The notes under the pieces: model-generated
The model's input: the letters and a program-made list of their open reading frames with translations, nothing else
Told to the model about the DNA's origin: nothing
Database searches by the model: none
Part shown: in pieces, positions 8,321 to 16,109 of the stretch
Layout: every line of letters begins with the position of its first letter
Position numbering within the stretch: position 1 is the first letter of the stretch
Made by a program: the position numbers and the translations under genes
Origin: Nostoc punctiforme NIES-2108
Lineage (GTDB): Bacteria > Cyanobacteriota > Cyanobacteriia > Cyanobacteriales > Nostocaceae
NCBI GenBank assembly: GCA_003326195.1
Contig: LXQE01000085.1
Span: 235,042 to 279,674 of the forward strand
Length of the DNA: 44,633 bases
Direction of reading: 5' to 3'

Positions 8321-9181
8321 ATGCGAGCGAAAATACGAGATACAGAGATTTTCTTTGATGTAGAAGGTTCTGCATTAGTAGTGGATGGCGCGAGCATCTG
8401 CTCTAAACCTGTCGCCTTTCTAATTCACGGGGGGCCTGGTGCGGATCATACTTCCTTCAAACCAACCTTCTCGGCTTTAAGCCGCAAACTTCAACTAGTC
8501 TATTTTGACCATCGCGGTCAAGGAAGGTCTGCCCGTGGGTCTAAAGAAACCTATACTCTAGACAATAATGTTGAAGATATGGAAGCGTTGCGCCAACACC
8601 TTGGTCTGGACAAAATCGTTGTGATTGGCGGTTCTTACGGTGGTATGGTGGCTCTGACTTATGCAGTCCGCTATCCTCAGAATGTCTCTCATCTGATTGT
8701 GATTGCCACCGCAGCCCATAGTGGCTTTTTAGAACGGGCTAAGGAAATCCTCGCATCAAAGGGAACTGAAGAACAAAAAGCAAGCGCTCAACGCCTTTGG
8801 GATGGGAATTTTGAAAATGAGGAACAGTTAAGACAGTATTTTCAAGTGTTGGGATCAATGTATTCGCTAAAATATAATCCCACCACCTCAGCCATTGCTT
8901 GGCAGCGGAATATTCTCTCTGTTGATGCAATTAATGTTGCTTTTGGCGGTTTCCTCCGCAACTACAATATTCTTGACCAGTTACACAAAATTACTGCACC
9001 TACTTTAGTTATTGCAGGTCGGCATGACTGGATTTGCGCCCCAGAATTTTCTGAAGAAATTGCTCAGGCAATTCCTAATGCAGATTTGAGAATTTTTGAG
9101 AATAGCAGTCATTTGATCCGCGCAGATGAGCCAGAAGCACTTTTGGATGCGATCGCGGGTTTCTTGGTTTACCAGTCGTGA
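8321..9181 (+). CDS. Alpha/beta hydrolase (prolyl iminopeptidase-like)
   Basis: A 286-residue alpha/beta hydrolase. The oxyanion motif HGGPG is at residues 36-40, the nucleophile Ser105 lies in GGSYGG, the acid Asp236 in AGRHDWI and the base His264 in NSSHLIR. The HGGPG plus GGSYGG combination and DHRGQGRS are typical of prolyl iminopeptidase/tricorn-interacting-factor F1-like enzymes, which release N-terminal proline; other ester or amide hydrolases share these motifs, so the substrate is open. There is no signal peptide. The ATG at 8321 gives the standard N-terminus. It stands alone, with strong hairpins directly downstream. Confidence 0.9.
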   Translation: MRAKIRDTEIFFDVEGSALVVDGASICSKPVAFLIHGGPGADHTSFKPTFSALSRKLQLVYFDHRGQGRSARGSKETYTLDNNVEDMEALRQHLGLDKIVVIGGSYGGMVALTYAVRYPQNVSHLIVIATAAHSGFLERAKEILASKGTEEQKASAQRLWDGNFENEEQLRQYFQVLGSMYSLKYNPTTSAIAWQRNILSVDAINVAFGGFLRNYNILDQLHKITAPTLVIAGRHDWICAPEFSEEIAQAIPNADLRIFENSSHLIRADEPEALLDAIAGFLVYQS

Positions 9182-9189
9182 TGCGTAAA

Positions 9190-9291
9190 GCCGCCTGCCT
9201 TTTGGCGGCGGGTGCGATTCGTTCACTCATCCCTGAATATTTCTATTCATTTCGAGTGAACGAATCGCACCCCCCGAATTGAATTCGGGGG
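9190..9291. repeat. Cluster of three hairpins
   Basis: Three inverted repeats are packed in 102 bases. The first is GCCGCC/GGCGGC (9190-9209). The second has perfect 19-base arms (9210-9228 and 9254-9272, core GTGCGATTCGTTCACTC) around 25 bases. The third is near-continuous, CCCCCGAATT-G-AATTCGGGGG (9271-9291). The first could end the hydrolase transcript. The second and third resemble a miniature mobile element or an IS end; no transposase is present. Confidence 0.7.
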
Positions 9292-9314
9292 ATGTATGTC
9301 AATTCATTATGTCC

Positions 9315-9437
9315 CAATACGGTTCAGTTAAGGCTAAAACTCTGTTATCCAAGTCAGTTTTTTAACGAACCGCCAAGGCGCAGAGGACGCAGAGAGAAGA
9401 AAGAGAAGGAAATAAATTGCTTAACTGAACTGTATTG
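9315..9437. mobile_element. MITE-like element, copy 1 (18-bp TIR, 10-bp target duplication)
   Basis: A 123-base element bounded by 18-base terminal inverted repeats CAATACGGTTCAGTTAAG and CTTAACTGAACTGTATTG (17 of 18 paired). Flanks CATTATGTCC (9305-9314) and CGTTATGTCC (9438-9447) match at 9 of 10, consistent with a target-site duplication. The interior has no gene. A second copy with a perfect 10-base duplication lies at 13014-13152. It is non-autonomous; the mobilising transposase is not in the window. Confidence 0.85.
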
Positions 9438-9749
9438 CGTTATGTCCGTCATCAAGGGCAGCAACGATAACGTTAATCTGCCACGCTTCTGGCTTCGGCT
9501 TCGGTTGTTCTTTTGCACTCACCCAAGGCAGGACGAGGAAGATAGTCAACAGCAGGAAAAAGGAAAAAAAGCGATCGCTTTGTAATTTGGTGTAGATGCT
9601 TAGGCATGGTTGAAGCCAATTTGTAATGACGCTCTCTATGAGACGCTAAAAGCGTAGCTTGCAACTCTTACAGAGTACGAATACTCGCTAACACTCCGCT
9701 AACGTCATCAGCTACGCGCCAGCGAGTTGAGCCGATCAAATCGCCACAT

Positions 9750-10088
9750 TCAAAGTTCAATTAGCTTGAATCCCCAAGGTTTGAGAGCCGCTAAAGCTAT
9801 TTCTTCTTTTACACCCTCATAAGCTTCCCATTCCAACGGGTGTTCTTTTGGATGTCCGTCGCCGACATTCCCTGCAACTTTAATTATTGGACAATTGGCG
9901 ATGCGATCGCGCTCCAACCCTCTTGGAATTGCTAATTCGATTTTATGCCCGATAAACTTCGCTGTACTATCATTAGCTACAGATTCACGGATTAAACAAA
10001 TATCACCAGCAGTCCCCCAAGTCGTTTGATATATGTGGAGGAATGATATATAAGTTGCTGGTTTGATGGATCTTTTTAGAACGTGCAT
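9750..10088 (-). CDS. Hypothetical protein (112 aa)
   Basis: I do not recognise the family. The 112-residue protein is soluble, with no signal or membrane segment. It has a plausible globular composition and a well-formed C-terminus (KPWGFKLIEL); a Gly/His-rich stretch GNVGDGHPKEHPLEWEAYEG lies near residues 74-93. It sits alone between the repeat-rich stretch and the end of the large fusion gene transcribed in the same direction. The gap between 9182 and 9749 holds only hairpins, the MITE and short repeats. It is probably a real gene, function unknown. Confidence 0.55.
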   Translation of the reverse strand: MHVLKRSIKPATYISFLHIYQTTWGTAGDICLIRESVANDSTAKFIGHKIELAIPRGLERDRIANCPIIKVAGNVGDGHPKEHPLEWEAYEGVKEEIALAALKPWGFKLIEL

Positions 10089-10229
10089 TATTTGTAATCC
10101 TTACACTATGAGTCAAAAATCATAAATCATACAAGTATTTTCTATCACGTTCGTAGGGAAGAATGTTCTTTACTCACATTTTGCACCTAGCCCAGGCGAT
10201 TAGAAACCGCCTGGTGGAGGATGTGAAGC

Positions 10230-12755
10230 TTAAAAAACGATAATTGCCCACATACTAACTCCCAAAGCGATCGCTGCTAAGTGTTGCAAAAGGAGTGATC
10301 GAACTGGTTGCTTGGCAATTTTTTGCGTTAATAACATAGTCATCAACACGGAGAAAATTATCGTTGTACCTTGCAAAAAGGCAATTACAGCCGGGTGAGC
10401 AACCAATATTGGCAATTGCTCACCACTCAAACCAAGAGTAGCAAAGCTTACAGGTAAAATCCGCCCGCCTTCACTTAAGCCCAAACGTAGATAGTGAGCT
10501 AAGTTTCCTCCCAAAACTAATGGTAGGTAACTATATGCAAGTTCTACAAATTTTCGAGGCTTACGGTTAGCGTTGAACAGTTGGAGCAAGCGATAAGCCA
10601 CGTAGATAAAAGCCGTTGGGATAATTAACACTAGCAGCGATAATCCCAAGTGCTGCCAAAAATCAGTTAAATCGAGTTGCAGCCCTAACCAAGATTGCAA
10701 TTCTGGTAAGCGATGTAGATATATACCACCCAACAGCAAAAACAATAATGCTACTTCATAGGTGCGGGGTACATGAGTTGTCCACAGTTCAATTCCAGGG
10801 GGACGCAAGTTGAACTCAACGGAACGATGAGGACAGGCTTTTAGACAAGTCATGCATAGTACGCAATCTCGGTTATCTTCTAACTGCGCTGGGTGTGAGT
10901 ATAAAGGACATCCATTAGTTTCCAACCCTTCGCCCTTTTGTGGCCCACCTTTATAGCACTGATAGGTGGTGCAACTGGCAGAACAGATACCTTGTTGTGC
11001 CCGGAGTTCCGTCATTGAAAGTTTGGCAAATAAACCATTCATCCCGCCGATGGGACAGAGATAGCGACACCAAAATCGCCGCTCAAAAATGGCAGAGAAA
11101 ATCATTGCCCCGGCGGTAATTAACAGCAGCAAACAAGCACTAAGGTAAGCTGTATTTTCTAAATGCCAGAGTTCTTCCCAGAGGAAAATTAGGGTGAACA
11201 AACCAAACATGAACCATCCGCCCCATTTTTCAGCTTCCTGTCTCGGCCAACGCTTGAGTTTTCGAGGCCACAGCCACAGAGATAACTTTTGAGTAATTTC
11301 CCCGTAAATCATAAAGGGACAAACAGAACACCAGATGCGTCCCAAAAAGGGAAAGAGAAATAAGAAGAAAGGCCACCACCAAGCCCAAAATAGATTTAAG
11401 ACGAAATTGCGATCGCGGGTTTGTGGGCCAATAAATAATATTGCAACAATAATCGCAAAAGCCGTTGCAGTAAAACCATAATTAATGCGATCGGGCCACC
11501 AGTCACTACGTAAAAACCGCCGTAAAGCAGGATAGGCATTTAACAGATTCACCCGAAATCGTTTTTTCTTAGTTTCGGCTGGCCAGAAAATTTCTTCTGT
11601 TAATTCATTCGCACCCTCAGCTTGCACGATCGCTCTTTCTACCAGATTTTTCAATTCCTTGAGGTTGCCAGGAAAATCATAAGACTGGAGGCGACGCAAA
11701 GCTTCTGGGGTAATATGCGGTTTAGAAACGCCTCTAGAGCGAGTGTAAAGACTGGTATAATATTCGACTTGTGTCTGAATATCAGCTTTCCGCACCCGTA
11801 GCGGTGGTACTTTAATAATGTGACCAACAGAACGTTCAACTGTCGGCTGAGTTTTTTCTGAAACAATGAGAATTCTGGCTTTACTGGGACGAGCTTCGGC
11901 TACTGGGTCTCCAGAACGACTGACGGGTGTATATGTAGCAGTTTTGAGCAACTCCGTCACGGCAGGTAATAATTCTTCGGGCAATTCTTGGATGTTGTTG
12001 AGAACTAGAGTACCTTCCCCCAACCATTCCAATAGCCCTGGTTTACCACCAGCGCGACCAAATAAATCTGCGCCGCTAGTTTGGAGAATACCACAATTTA
12101 CTTTAATAATTGGTTCTCGTCGTTTGGGAGAACCAAAGTGGATCAGGGCTGCTATATTGTCTTTTTCTAACCCTGGTTCTCCAAAAATATCCACAGATTT
12201 GCGGTCAGCAGCCGCTTCTCGAATTTGCTCCCGCAGCCGCACAGCATAGCGACTGGTACCGACAATTCCCCGTTGCGCCTTGGTAACTAAATATGGGCGC
12301 AAGGCAATAGAACGTTCTTGTTCATAGCCAAGTGCAGATGTTACCTGAGCTAATTCTTGAGCCAATTGGCGCGAAAAAGCCTGAGCAATTTCGGGGTATT
12401 GAGTGACTAATTCCCGAAATTTAGCAGCAGGTACAACCCACAAGTGACATTCGGTTACTGTAGTAATTGTGAATGGAGTTAATTCTTCCAACAGCAATTC
12501 TTTGAGTTCAATGACTGCACCGGGGAGAAATCCACAAGCTAAAGCTGGGTTGCTTTGATTGGTGGTATTGCTTTCGAGTTGACCTTCTACGAGAATATAA
12601 AGGGCTTCTGGAGAATTACCTTCACTAACTAAGTCAGTTTCGGCGGGTACAACTTGTTCTTCAATTACTTGAGCGATCGCATTTAATACTTCAGGTGAGA
12701 GAATTCCTAAAGTCGTGCGTTCTTGTAGCCATATAACCGTTTCTGGAGATGTCAT
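10230..12755 (-). CDS. Fusion: cyclic-nucleotide-binding domain, degenerate AAA+ domain, membrane polyferredoxin
   Basis: An 841-residue multidomain protein. Residues about 15-150 form a cNMP-binding domain (ALYILVEGQLES, LPGAVIELKELL). Residues about 155-410 resemble the AAA+ domain of sigma-54 activators (DIFGEPGLEKDN, LFGRAGG, GTLVLNNIQELP, SYDFPGNLKELKNLVERA), but the P-loop and Walker B acids are lost and GAFTGA is absent. The C-terminal half is a NapH/CcoG-like membrane protein with several TM helices, paired cysteines in IWCSVCPF and FWCRYLCPIGG, a CSASCTTYQC segment and a 4Fe-4S motif CVLCMTCLKACP. ATG 12755 is preferred over the upstream in-frame start because GGGAG precedes it. It probably senses a signal in the cytoplasm and handles electrons at the membrane; the role is unproven. 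Confidence 0.88.
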   Translation of the reverse strand: MTSPETVIWLQERTTLGILSPEVLNAIAQVIEEQVVPAETDLVSEGNSPEALYILVEGQLESNTTNQSNPALACGFLPGAVIELKELLLEELTPFTITTVTECHLWVVPAAKFRELVTQYPEIAQAFSRQLAQELAQVTSALGYEQERSIALRPYLVTKAQRGIVGTSRYAVRLREQIREAAADRKSVDIFGEPGLEKDNIAALIHFGSPKRREPIIKVNCGILQTSGADLFGRAGGKPGLLEWLGEGTLVLNNIQELPEELLPAVTELLKTATYTPVSRSGDPVAEARPSKARILIVSEKTQPTVERSVGHIIKVPPLRVRKADIQTQVEYYTSLYTRSRGVSKPHITPEALRRLQSYDFPGNLKELKNLVERAIVQAEGANELTEEIFWPAETKKKRFRVNLLNAYPALRRFLRSDWWPDRINYGFTATAFAIIVAILFIGPQTRDRNFVLNLFWAWWWPFFLFLFPFLGRIWCSVCPFMIYGEITQKLSLWLWPRKLKRWPRQEAEKWGGWFMFGLFTLIFLWEELWHLENTAYLSACLLLLITAGAMIFSAIFERRFWCRYLCPIGGMNGLFAKLSMTELRAQQGICSASCTTYQCYKGGPQKGEGLETNGCPLYSHPAQLEDNRDCVLCMTCLKACPHRSVEFNLRPPGIELWTTHVPRTYEVALLFLLLGGIYLHRLPELQSWLGLQLDLTDFWQHLGLSLLVLIIPTAFIYVAYRLLQLFNANRKPRKFVELAYSYLPLVLGGNLAHYLRLGLSEGGRILPVSFATLGLSGEQLPILVAHPAVIAFLQGTTIIFSVLMTMLLTQKIAKQPVRSLLLQHLAAIALGVSMWAIIVF

Positions 12756-13013
12756 ATTTAGTTCTCCCTGTAGGCTGCTGTATAACAAGAATTATCCCTG
12801 AAAGGGTATGTCAAAATATCTATATTCAGTGGTTGTGCATTAATACACAATGTGCAGTAGACTTTTTGCATAAATCACAAAATTTGAACGCCACCCCGCC
12901 AAAGTTACACTTTGTCTCCCCTCCCCAAGCTGGTTACGGTGTATACACAAGTCCTTCTCACCCCTCTAACTCCCCCAATTGGGCTACGGTGTACACAAAA
13001 GTCTTCTAAAGCT

Positions 13014-13152
13014 CAATACGGTTCAGTTAAGGCTAAAACTCTTTGTCAAATTCAATTTTTTTAACGTAGACGCAAAGCGGCTTGCCGCAGGCTACCGCCA
13101 AGGACGCCAAGGACGCCAAGAGAAGAAAGAAATGCTTAACTGAACTGTATTG
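13014..13152. mobile_element. MITE-like element, copy 2 (perfect 10-bp target duplication)
   Basis: A 139-base element with the same 18-base termini as copy 1 (CAATACGGTTCAGTTAAG at the left, CTTAACTGAACTGTATTG at the right). It is flanked on both sides by TTCTAAAGCT (13004-13013 and 13153-13162), a perfect 10-base target duplication. The interior shares AACTCT...TTTTTTAACG and CGCCAAGG...AGAGAAGAAAGA with copy 1 but carries extra sequence with GGCTTGCCGCAGGCTACC. It has inserted into the left part of the array element. Confidence 0.9.
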
Positions 13153-13179
13153 TTCTAAAGCTGCCCCACATCTTGACTA

Positions 13180-13368
13180 ATGCCAATGCATCGACCTGCA
13201 ATGCCAATACATCGACCTGCAATGCCAATGCATCGACTTGCAATGCCAATGCATAGACTTGCAATGCCAATGCATCGACTTGTAATGCCAATACATCGGC
13301 CTGCAATGCCAATACATCGACTTGCAATGTTAATGCATCGACCTGCAATGCCAATACATCAACCTGCA
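13180..13368. repeat. 21-bp tandem array, nine exact-length units
   Basis: Nine units of exactly 21 bases (189 in total), each beginning ATG(C/T)(C/T)AAT and containing CATCGACCTGCA or a close variant. Because 21 is a multiple of 3, open frames run along both strands as heptapeptide repeats (for example HRPAMPM); these are by-products, with no ribosome site or plausible protein. Confidence 0.93.
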
Positions 13369-13565
13369 AAGATTAGCCCAACCTACGTTAGACAGCAACT
13401 CTAAAAGACTTGTGTGTACGCCGTAGCCGATGCTTTGGGGAGGGGGGATTAATACCATTCCACGAAATGCTTGATACAAATGGCGAGTAGAGTTTGTCTT
13501 TTGTAGACGGAGCGAATTGCCAACATTAATTTATCTGGTTCGCGCCTGATACAAGTTTTCGCTAC

Positions 13566-13936
13566 ACATCTCTTATTTCATCAAACTCATTCTCGATTAC
13601 GCGAATCGGGAGTTATAAGACTTTTTATGACTAAACAATACAAAGCACTTGAAATTTACTTTCACAAACACCTAACTATAGAAGTCTTTTTCATGCTGTG
13701 TTTATTGAAAAAATAGTTTAATTTAGATTCATGGTTAAACAACAGGTTCTGAACAAAGCAAGCACAAAATCAAACAGCTAAGGCTCTATTGAAAATAATA
13801 AATAATATTTATTTTCATTAAACTCTAAGCCATTACATTCTGGTAAATATCGATTTAAATCGATATTTACATCTGTGCAAACTACAACTTAATCTGAACT
13901 TGACCACATCACAATCAACACCTAAAGAAGAAAAAA
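13566..13936 (+). promoter_or_regulatory. Conserved 5' region of PPC gene A with a 28-bp perfect palindrome
   Basis: The 371 bases before the gene are almost identical to 16110-16480 before the paralogue. At 13843-13870 lies a perfect 28-base palindrome with half-site GTAAATATCGATTT, ending 66 bases before the ATG. The paralogue has the same element at 16386-16414, disturbed by two changes in the right half. It may be an operator or an mRNA hairpin. AAGAAG precedes the ATG as ribosome site. Confidence 0.6.
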
Positions 13937-14701
13937 ATGGCACTTTTCAATCTTGGTACACTCGGTAGCACCCCTGTTGTCAAAGATAACTTCAGTTTAA
14001 CTACCACAGACCCCACAGATATCTTTAAATTCCAAATCACCAGTGGCAAAAATATCAACCTGTCTATGACAGACATCAGTGCTGGCGATGATGCGGACAT
14101 CCGGCTGTTTCGAGACGCTAACAATAATGGTGTACTAGATAGCTTCGATCGAAATGTTGGACTTGTTTCCAATCGCGGAAGCAACCAAGATGAGGCGATT
14201 AACTTTAAAACTAGCCCAGGTACTTTTTTTGCGGAAGTATCTCGCTTTGCTCCAGGTAGTTCAGGCAATGTCAGTTACGATTTAGCCTTGTCTGCAACTC
14301 AACCTTCTGGAACTTTTCCCCTTGCAGCCAGTTTCAGTAACCTTCTACCGAAGGAATTTGTACTTGGTAATCTGTCAGCTGATGTTACTCGTACAGGTAA
14401 CGTCAATAACCAGAACACTACTGATGTTTACAACTTCTCTTTGGGATTTTTTGAGGGTGTCAACATTAAATTGAACGGACTGAACGGCGATGCTGACATC
14501 CGGCTAATTCGGGACTCTAACAACAATCGTATCGTTGATGCTGGTGAAGAAGTTGCACGCTCTACTAATGGAGGTACTACGTCAGAGCTTATTTCCAACA
14601 TTAACTTATCTGGTGACTACTTCTTGCAAGTCACTCAGTTCTCTACCTCTAATTACACTGTGACTTTCGACCACTTCACCACCCCCTTTGCTTTAGTTTA
14701 G
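13937..14701 (+). CDS. Two-domain PPC-like protein A (possible T1SS client)
   Basis: A 254-residue protein made of two similar halves of about 120 residues, each resembling a bacterial pre-peptidase C-terminal (PPC) beta-sandwich: TDIFKFQITSGKNINLSM with DADIRLFRDANNNGVLD in the first half, and TTDVYNFSL with DADIRLIRDSNNNRIVDAGE in the second. The DxNxNxxxD loops look like calcium sites. There is no Sec signal and no enzyme domain. The paralogue at 16481 shares most of the sequence. A type I secretion cluster starts 2.8 kb downstream, so export by that route is inferred; the role (adhesion, matrix) is unknown. AAGAAG precedes the ATG. Confidence 0.85.
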   Translation: MALFNLGTLGSTPVVKDNFSLTTTDPTDIFKFQITSGKNINLSMTDISAGDDADIRLFRDANNNGVLDSFDRNVGLVSNRGSNQDEAINFKTSPGTFFAEVSRFAPGSSGNVSYDLALSATQPSGTFPLAASFSNLLPKEFVLGNLSADVTRTGNVNNQNTTDVYNFSLGFFEGVNIKLNGLNGDADIRLIRDSNNNRIVDAGEEVARSTNGGTTSELISNINLSGDYFLQVTQFSTSNYTVTFDHFTTPFALV

Positions 14702-14723
14702 GCATCGACAGTGGTGAGTAGTA

Positions 14724-14805
14724 CTTGAAAGTTTTGTACGGCAATGCTTTCAAGGGTATGCAAATGATGTAAGCGGCAAAGAATTCTATCTGAACTTTGC
14801 CGCTT
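14724..14805 (+). terminator. Two hairpins downstream of PPC gene A
   Basis: A first stem CTTGAAAG/CTTTCAAG (14724-14754) is followed by AAGCGGCAAAG (14771-14781) with CTTTGCCGCTT (14795-14805), an 11-bp stem followed by TTTA. The second is a plausible intrinsic terminator. The whole segment recurs behind the broken copy (about 15071-15170) and behind gene B (about 17249-17351). Confidence 0.75.
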
Positions 14806-14847
14806 TTATTCCAGACTTTAGACAAAAAAATTACATCAGACTTAACT

Positions 14848-15058
14848 AAAGTGGACTGAGCAACGATGCTGATATCCAACTAATTCGAGACTTTAATTGC
14901 AATCGAGGAAATTGCCCGTTCTATTAAGAGCGGTATTACCTCAGATATTATTTCCAATATTAATAATGCTGGTAAATACTTTCTACAAGTCGAGCAATTC
15001 AAAGATAGCACTAACTACACTTTGACTTTTAACTAGTTCACCACCCCCGTTTGCTTAA
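14848..15058 (+). pseudogene. Broken third copy of the PPC gene (3' part only)
   Basis: The sequence matches the last about 70 codons of PPC gene A: ADIQLIRDFNCNR corresponds to ADIRLIRDSNNNR, and after a short deletion with frame change, SGITSDIISNINNAGKYFLQ corresponds to the following strand region. A TAG interrupts the last strand (TLTFN-stop). No start or 5' half is present. It retains the same downstream hairpin segment as the intact genes. Confidence 0.85.
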
Positions 15059-15070
15059 ATCTAGGCATCG

Positions 15071-15170
15071 AGAGTGGTGAGTAGTTTTTGAAAGTATTGT
15101 ACGGCAATGCTTTCAAGGGTATGCAAATGATGCAAGTGGCAGAAAGTTATACCTGAACTTTACCGCTTCA
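15071..15170 (+). other. Retained 3' hairpin segment behind the broken PPC copy
   Basis: This is near-identical to the segment after PPC genes A and B, including TTGTACGGCAATGCTTTCAA and a degenerate second stem (AAGTGGCAGAAAG with CTTTACCGCTT). It is kept although the gene before it is dead. Confidence 0.65.
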
Positions 15171-15211
15171 TTGCATAAATTATAGCTGCATCGATCAAAT
15201 ATTTCAACACA

Positions 15212-15325
15212 ATTGATGTTAAAGATTTTTTAAGCTTTCTTTGGGGAAGGGATTTAGGCACAGATGTATGTCTGTGGGGTTCTATCGCCGATTCATTTCA
15301 CTTTTCCCGATGGGCTGATGAGTGA
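15212..15325 (+). pseudogene. Duplicated 3' fragment of cpcT
   Basis: The frame reads IDVKDFLSFLWGRDLG, then TDVCLWGSIADSFHFSRWADE and a stop, matching the C-terminus of CpcT (IDAKEFFSLDRGRDLD...LWGSIAGPFHFLRWG). The similarity continues past the stop into non-coding DNA: AAACATCCAGTTAACC occurs at 15383-15398 and also downstream of cpcT near 7916-7931. Only about 38 codons are present, with no start. It is a remnant of a segmental duplication from about 7.5 kb away. Confidence 0.88.
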
Positions 15326-15404
15326 AGTGTAACAAGTGAGGAGTGAAAACTTATAAATTAGCGATCGCTTAAAGACTACTAGAAACATCCAGTTAACCAT
15401 AAGA

Positions 15405-15430
15405 AACCTCTGAATTATCAGAGGTTTTTT
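15405..15430 (+). terminator. Intrinsic terminator-like hairpin
   Basis: AACCTCTGA/TCAGAGGTT (9-bp stem) with a short AT loop, followed by a run of T. It lies just after the duplicated cpcT 3' segment and may have no gene to serve now. Confidence 0.7.
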
Positions 15431-15586
15431 CGTATCAATCTATACAAGTTTTTTGATGTGGCAAAAGTTTGCCAAAGCGATGGCTTGACGCAAGCTTTCA
15501 CTTGCTTCTTCACATATCCAAGGCTAACGCACTCAGATTCCCCAACCCTCTTAAAAAGTTGGCTCTAGAAATTATCCCCTTAAAAA

Positions 15587-15906
15587 GCTACAGTGTACAC
15601 GCAAGTCTCTTGATGCATCGACCTGTAATGTTAATACATCGACCTGCAATGCTTATACATCGACCTGCAATGCCAATGCATTGACCTGCAATGCTTATGC
15701 ATCGACCTGCAATGCCAATGCATCGACCTGCAATGCTTATACATCGACCTGCAATGCCAATGCATCGACCTGCAATGCTTATACATCGACCTGCAATGCC
15801 AATGCATCGACCTGCAATGCTTATACATCGACCTGTAATGCTTATAAAAATTAACTCACTCTACGTTACGCAGCAACTCTAAAAGACTTGTGTATACACA
15901 GTAGCC
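15587..15906. repeat. Inverted-repeat-bracketed 21-bp array (copy 2)
   Basis: The left end at 15587-15608 (GCTACAGTGTACACGCAAG) faces its inverse at 15884-15906, as in copy 1 at 12982-13428. Between them are ten full 21-base units (15628-15837) plus partial units. Units alternate between a form with ATGCCAATGCATCGACC and one with ATGCTTATACATCGACC, giving a 42-base higher-order repeat. The open frames across it are artefacts of the 21-base period. The DNA from 15907 to 16109 shows only degenerate repeats. Confidence 0.9.
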
Positions 15907-16109
15907 TTTTTAAGGCCTGCTCGGAGGAATCTAAGTTTTAGGCTTTAGTGCGTAAGTCTTAGGTGATTTCCGACAAAGAAAATACCTGTGTTGGCGAGTT
16001 TCGACAACTCTTGGAGACGCTACGCAAACGCTCAACTCTCGATCTATCAGTTGGTTGAGCGAAGTCGAAACCAACGGCATCGGTATATTTATTCTTGTAA
16101 ATCACCTTA

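Larger units (their letters stand above)
12932..13428. repeat. Inverted-repeat-bracketed element holding a 21-bp array (copy 1)
   Basis: A 23-base terminal repeat at 12982-13004 (beginning GGCTACGGTGTACAC) faces its inverse at 13406-13428, matching at 21 of 23. A further direct copy of the left end starts at 12932 (GGTTACGGTGTATACAC). Between them lie MITE copy 2 and nine 21-bp units. The same arrangement without the MITE is at 15587-15906. Right flanks of both copies also share CAGCAACTCTAAAAGACTT. The rest of the gap from 12756 to 13936 holds no gene. Confidence 0.75.

Noticed and set aside
13180..13368. CRISPR array
   Set aside because: Units are contiguous with no unique spacers and no cas genes are in the window; a simple tandem repeat fits.
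13136..13404. Open frames on both strands across the 21-bp array (heptapeptide repeats such as HRPAMPM and LALQVDA)
   Set aside because: A stop-free 21-base unit repeated in register opens several frames on both strands at once; there are no ribosome sites, and the frames are not shared between the two related arrays.
15469..15882. Repeat-coded frames across the second array
   Set aside because: Same artefact; unit sequence and period explain the frames, and the non-repeat part has no protein features.
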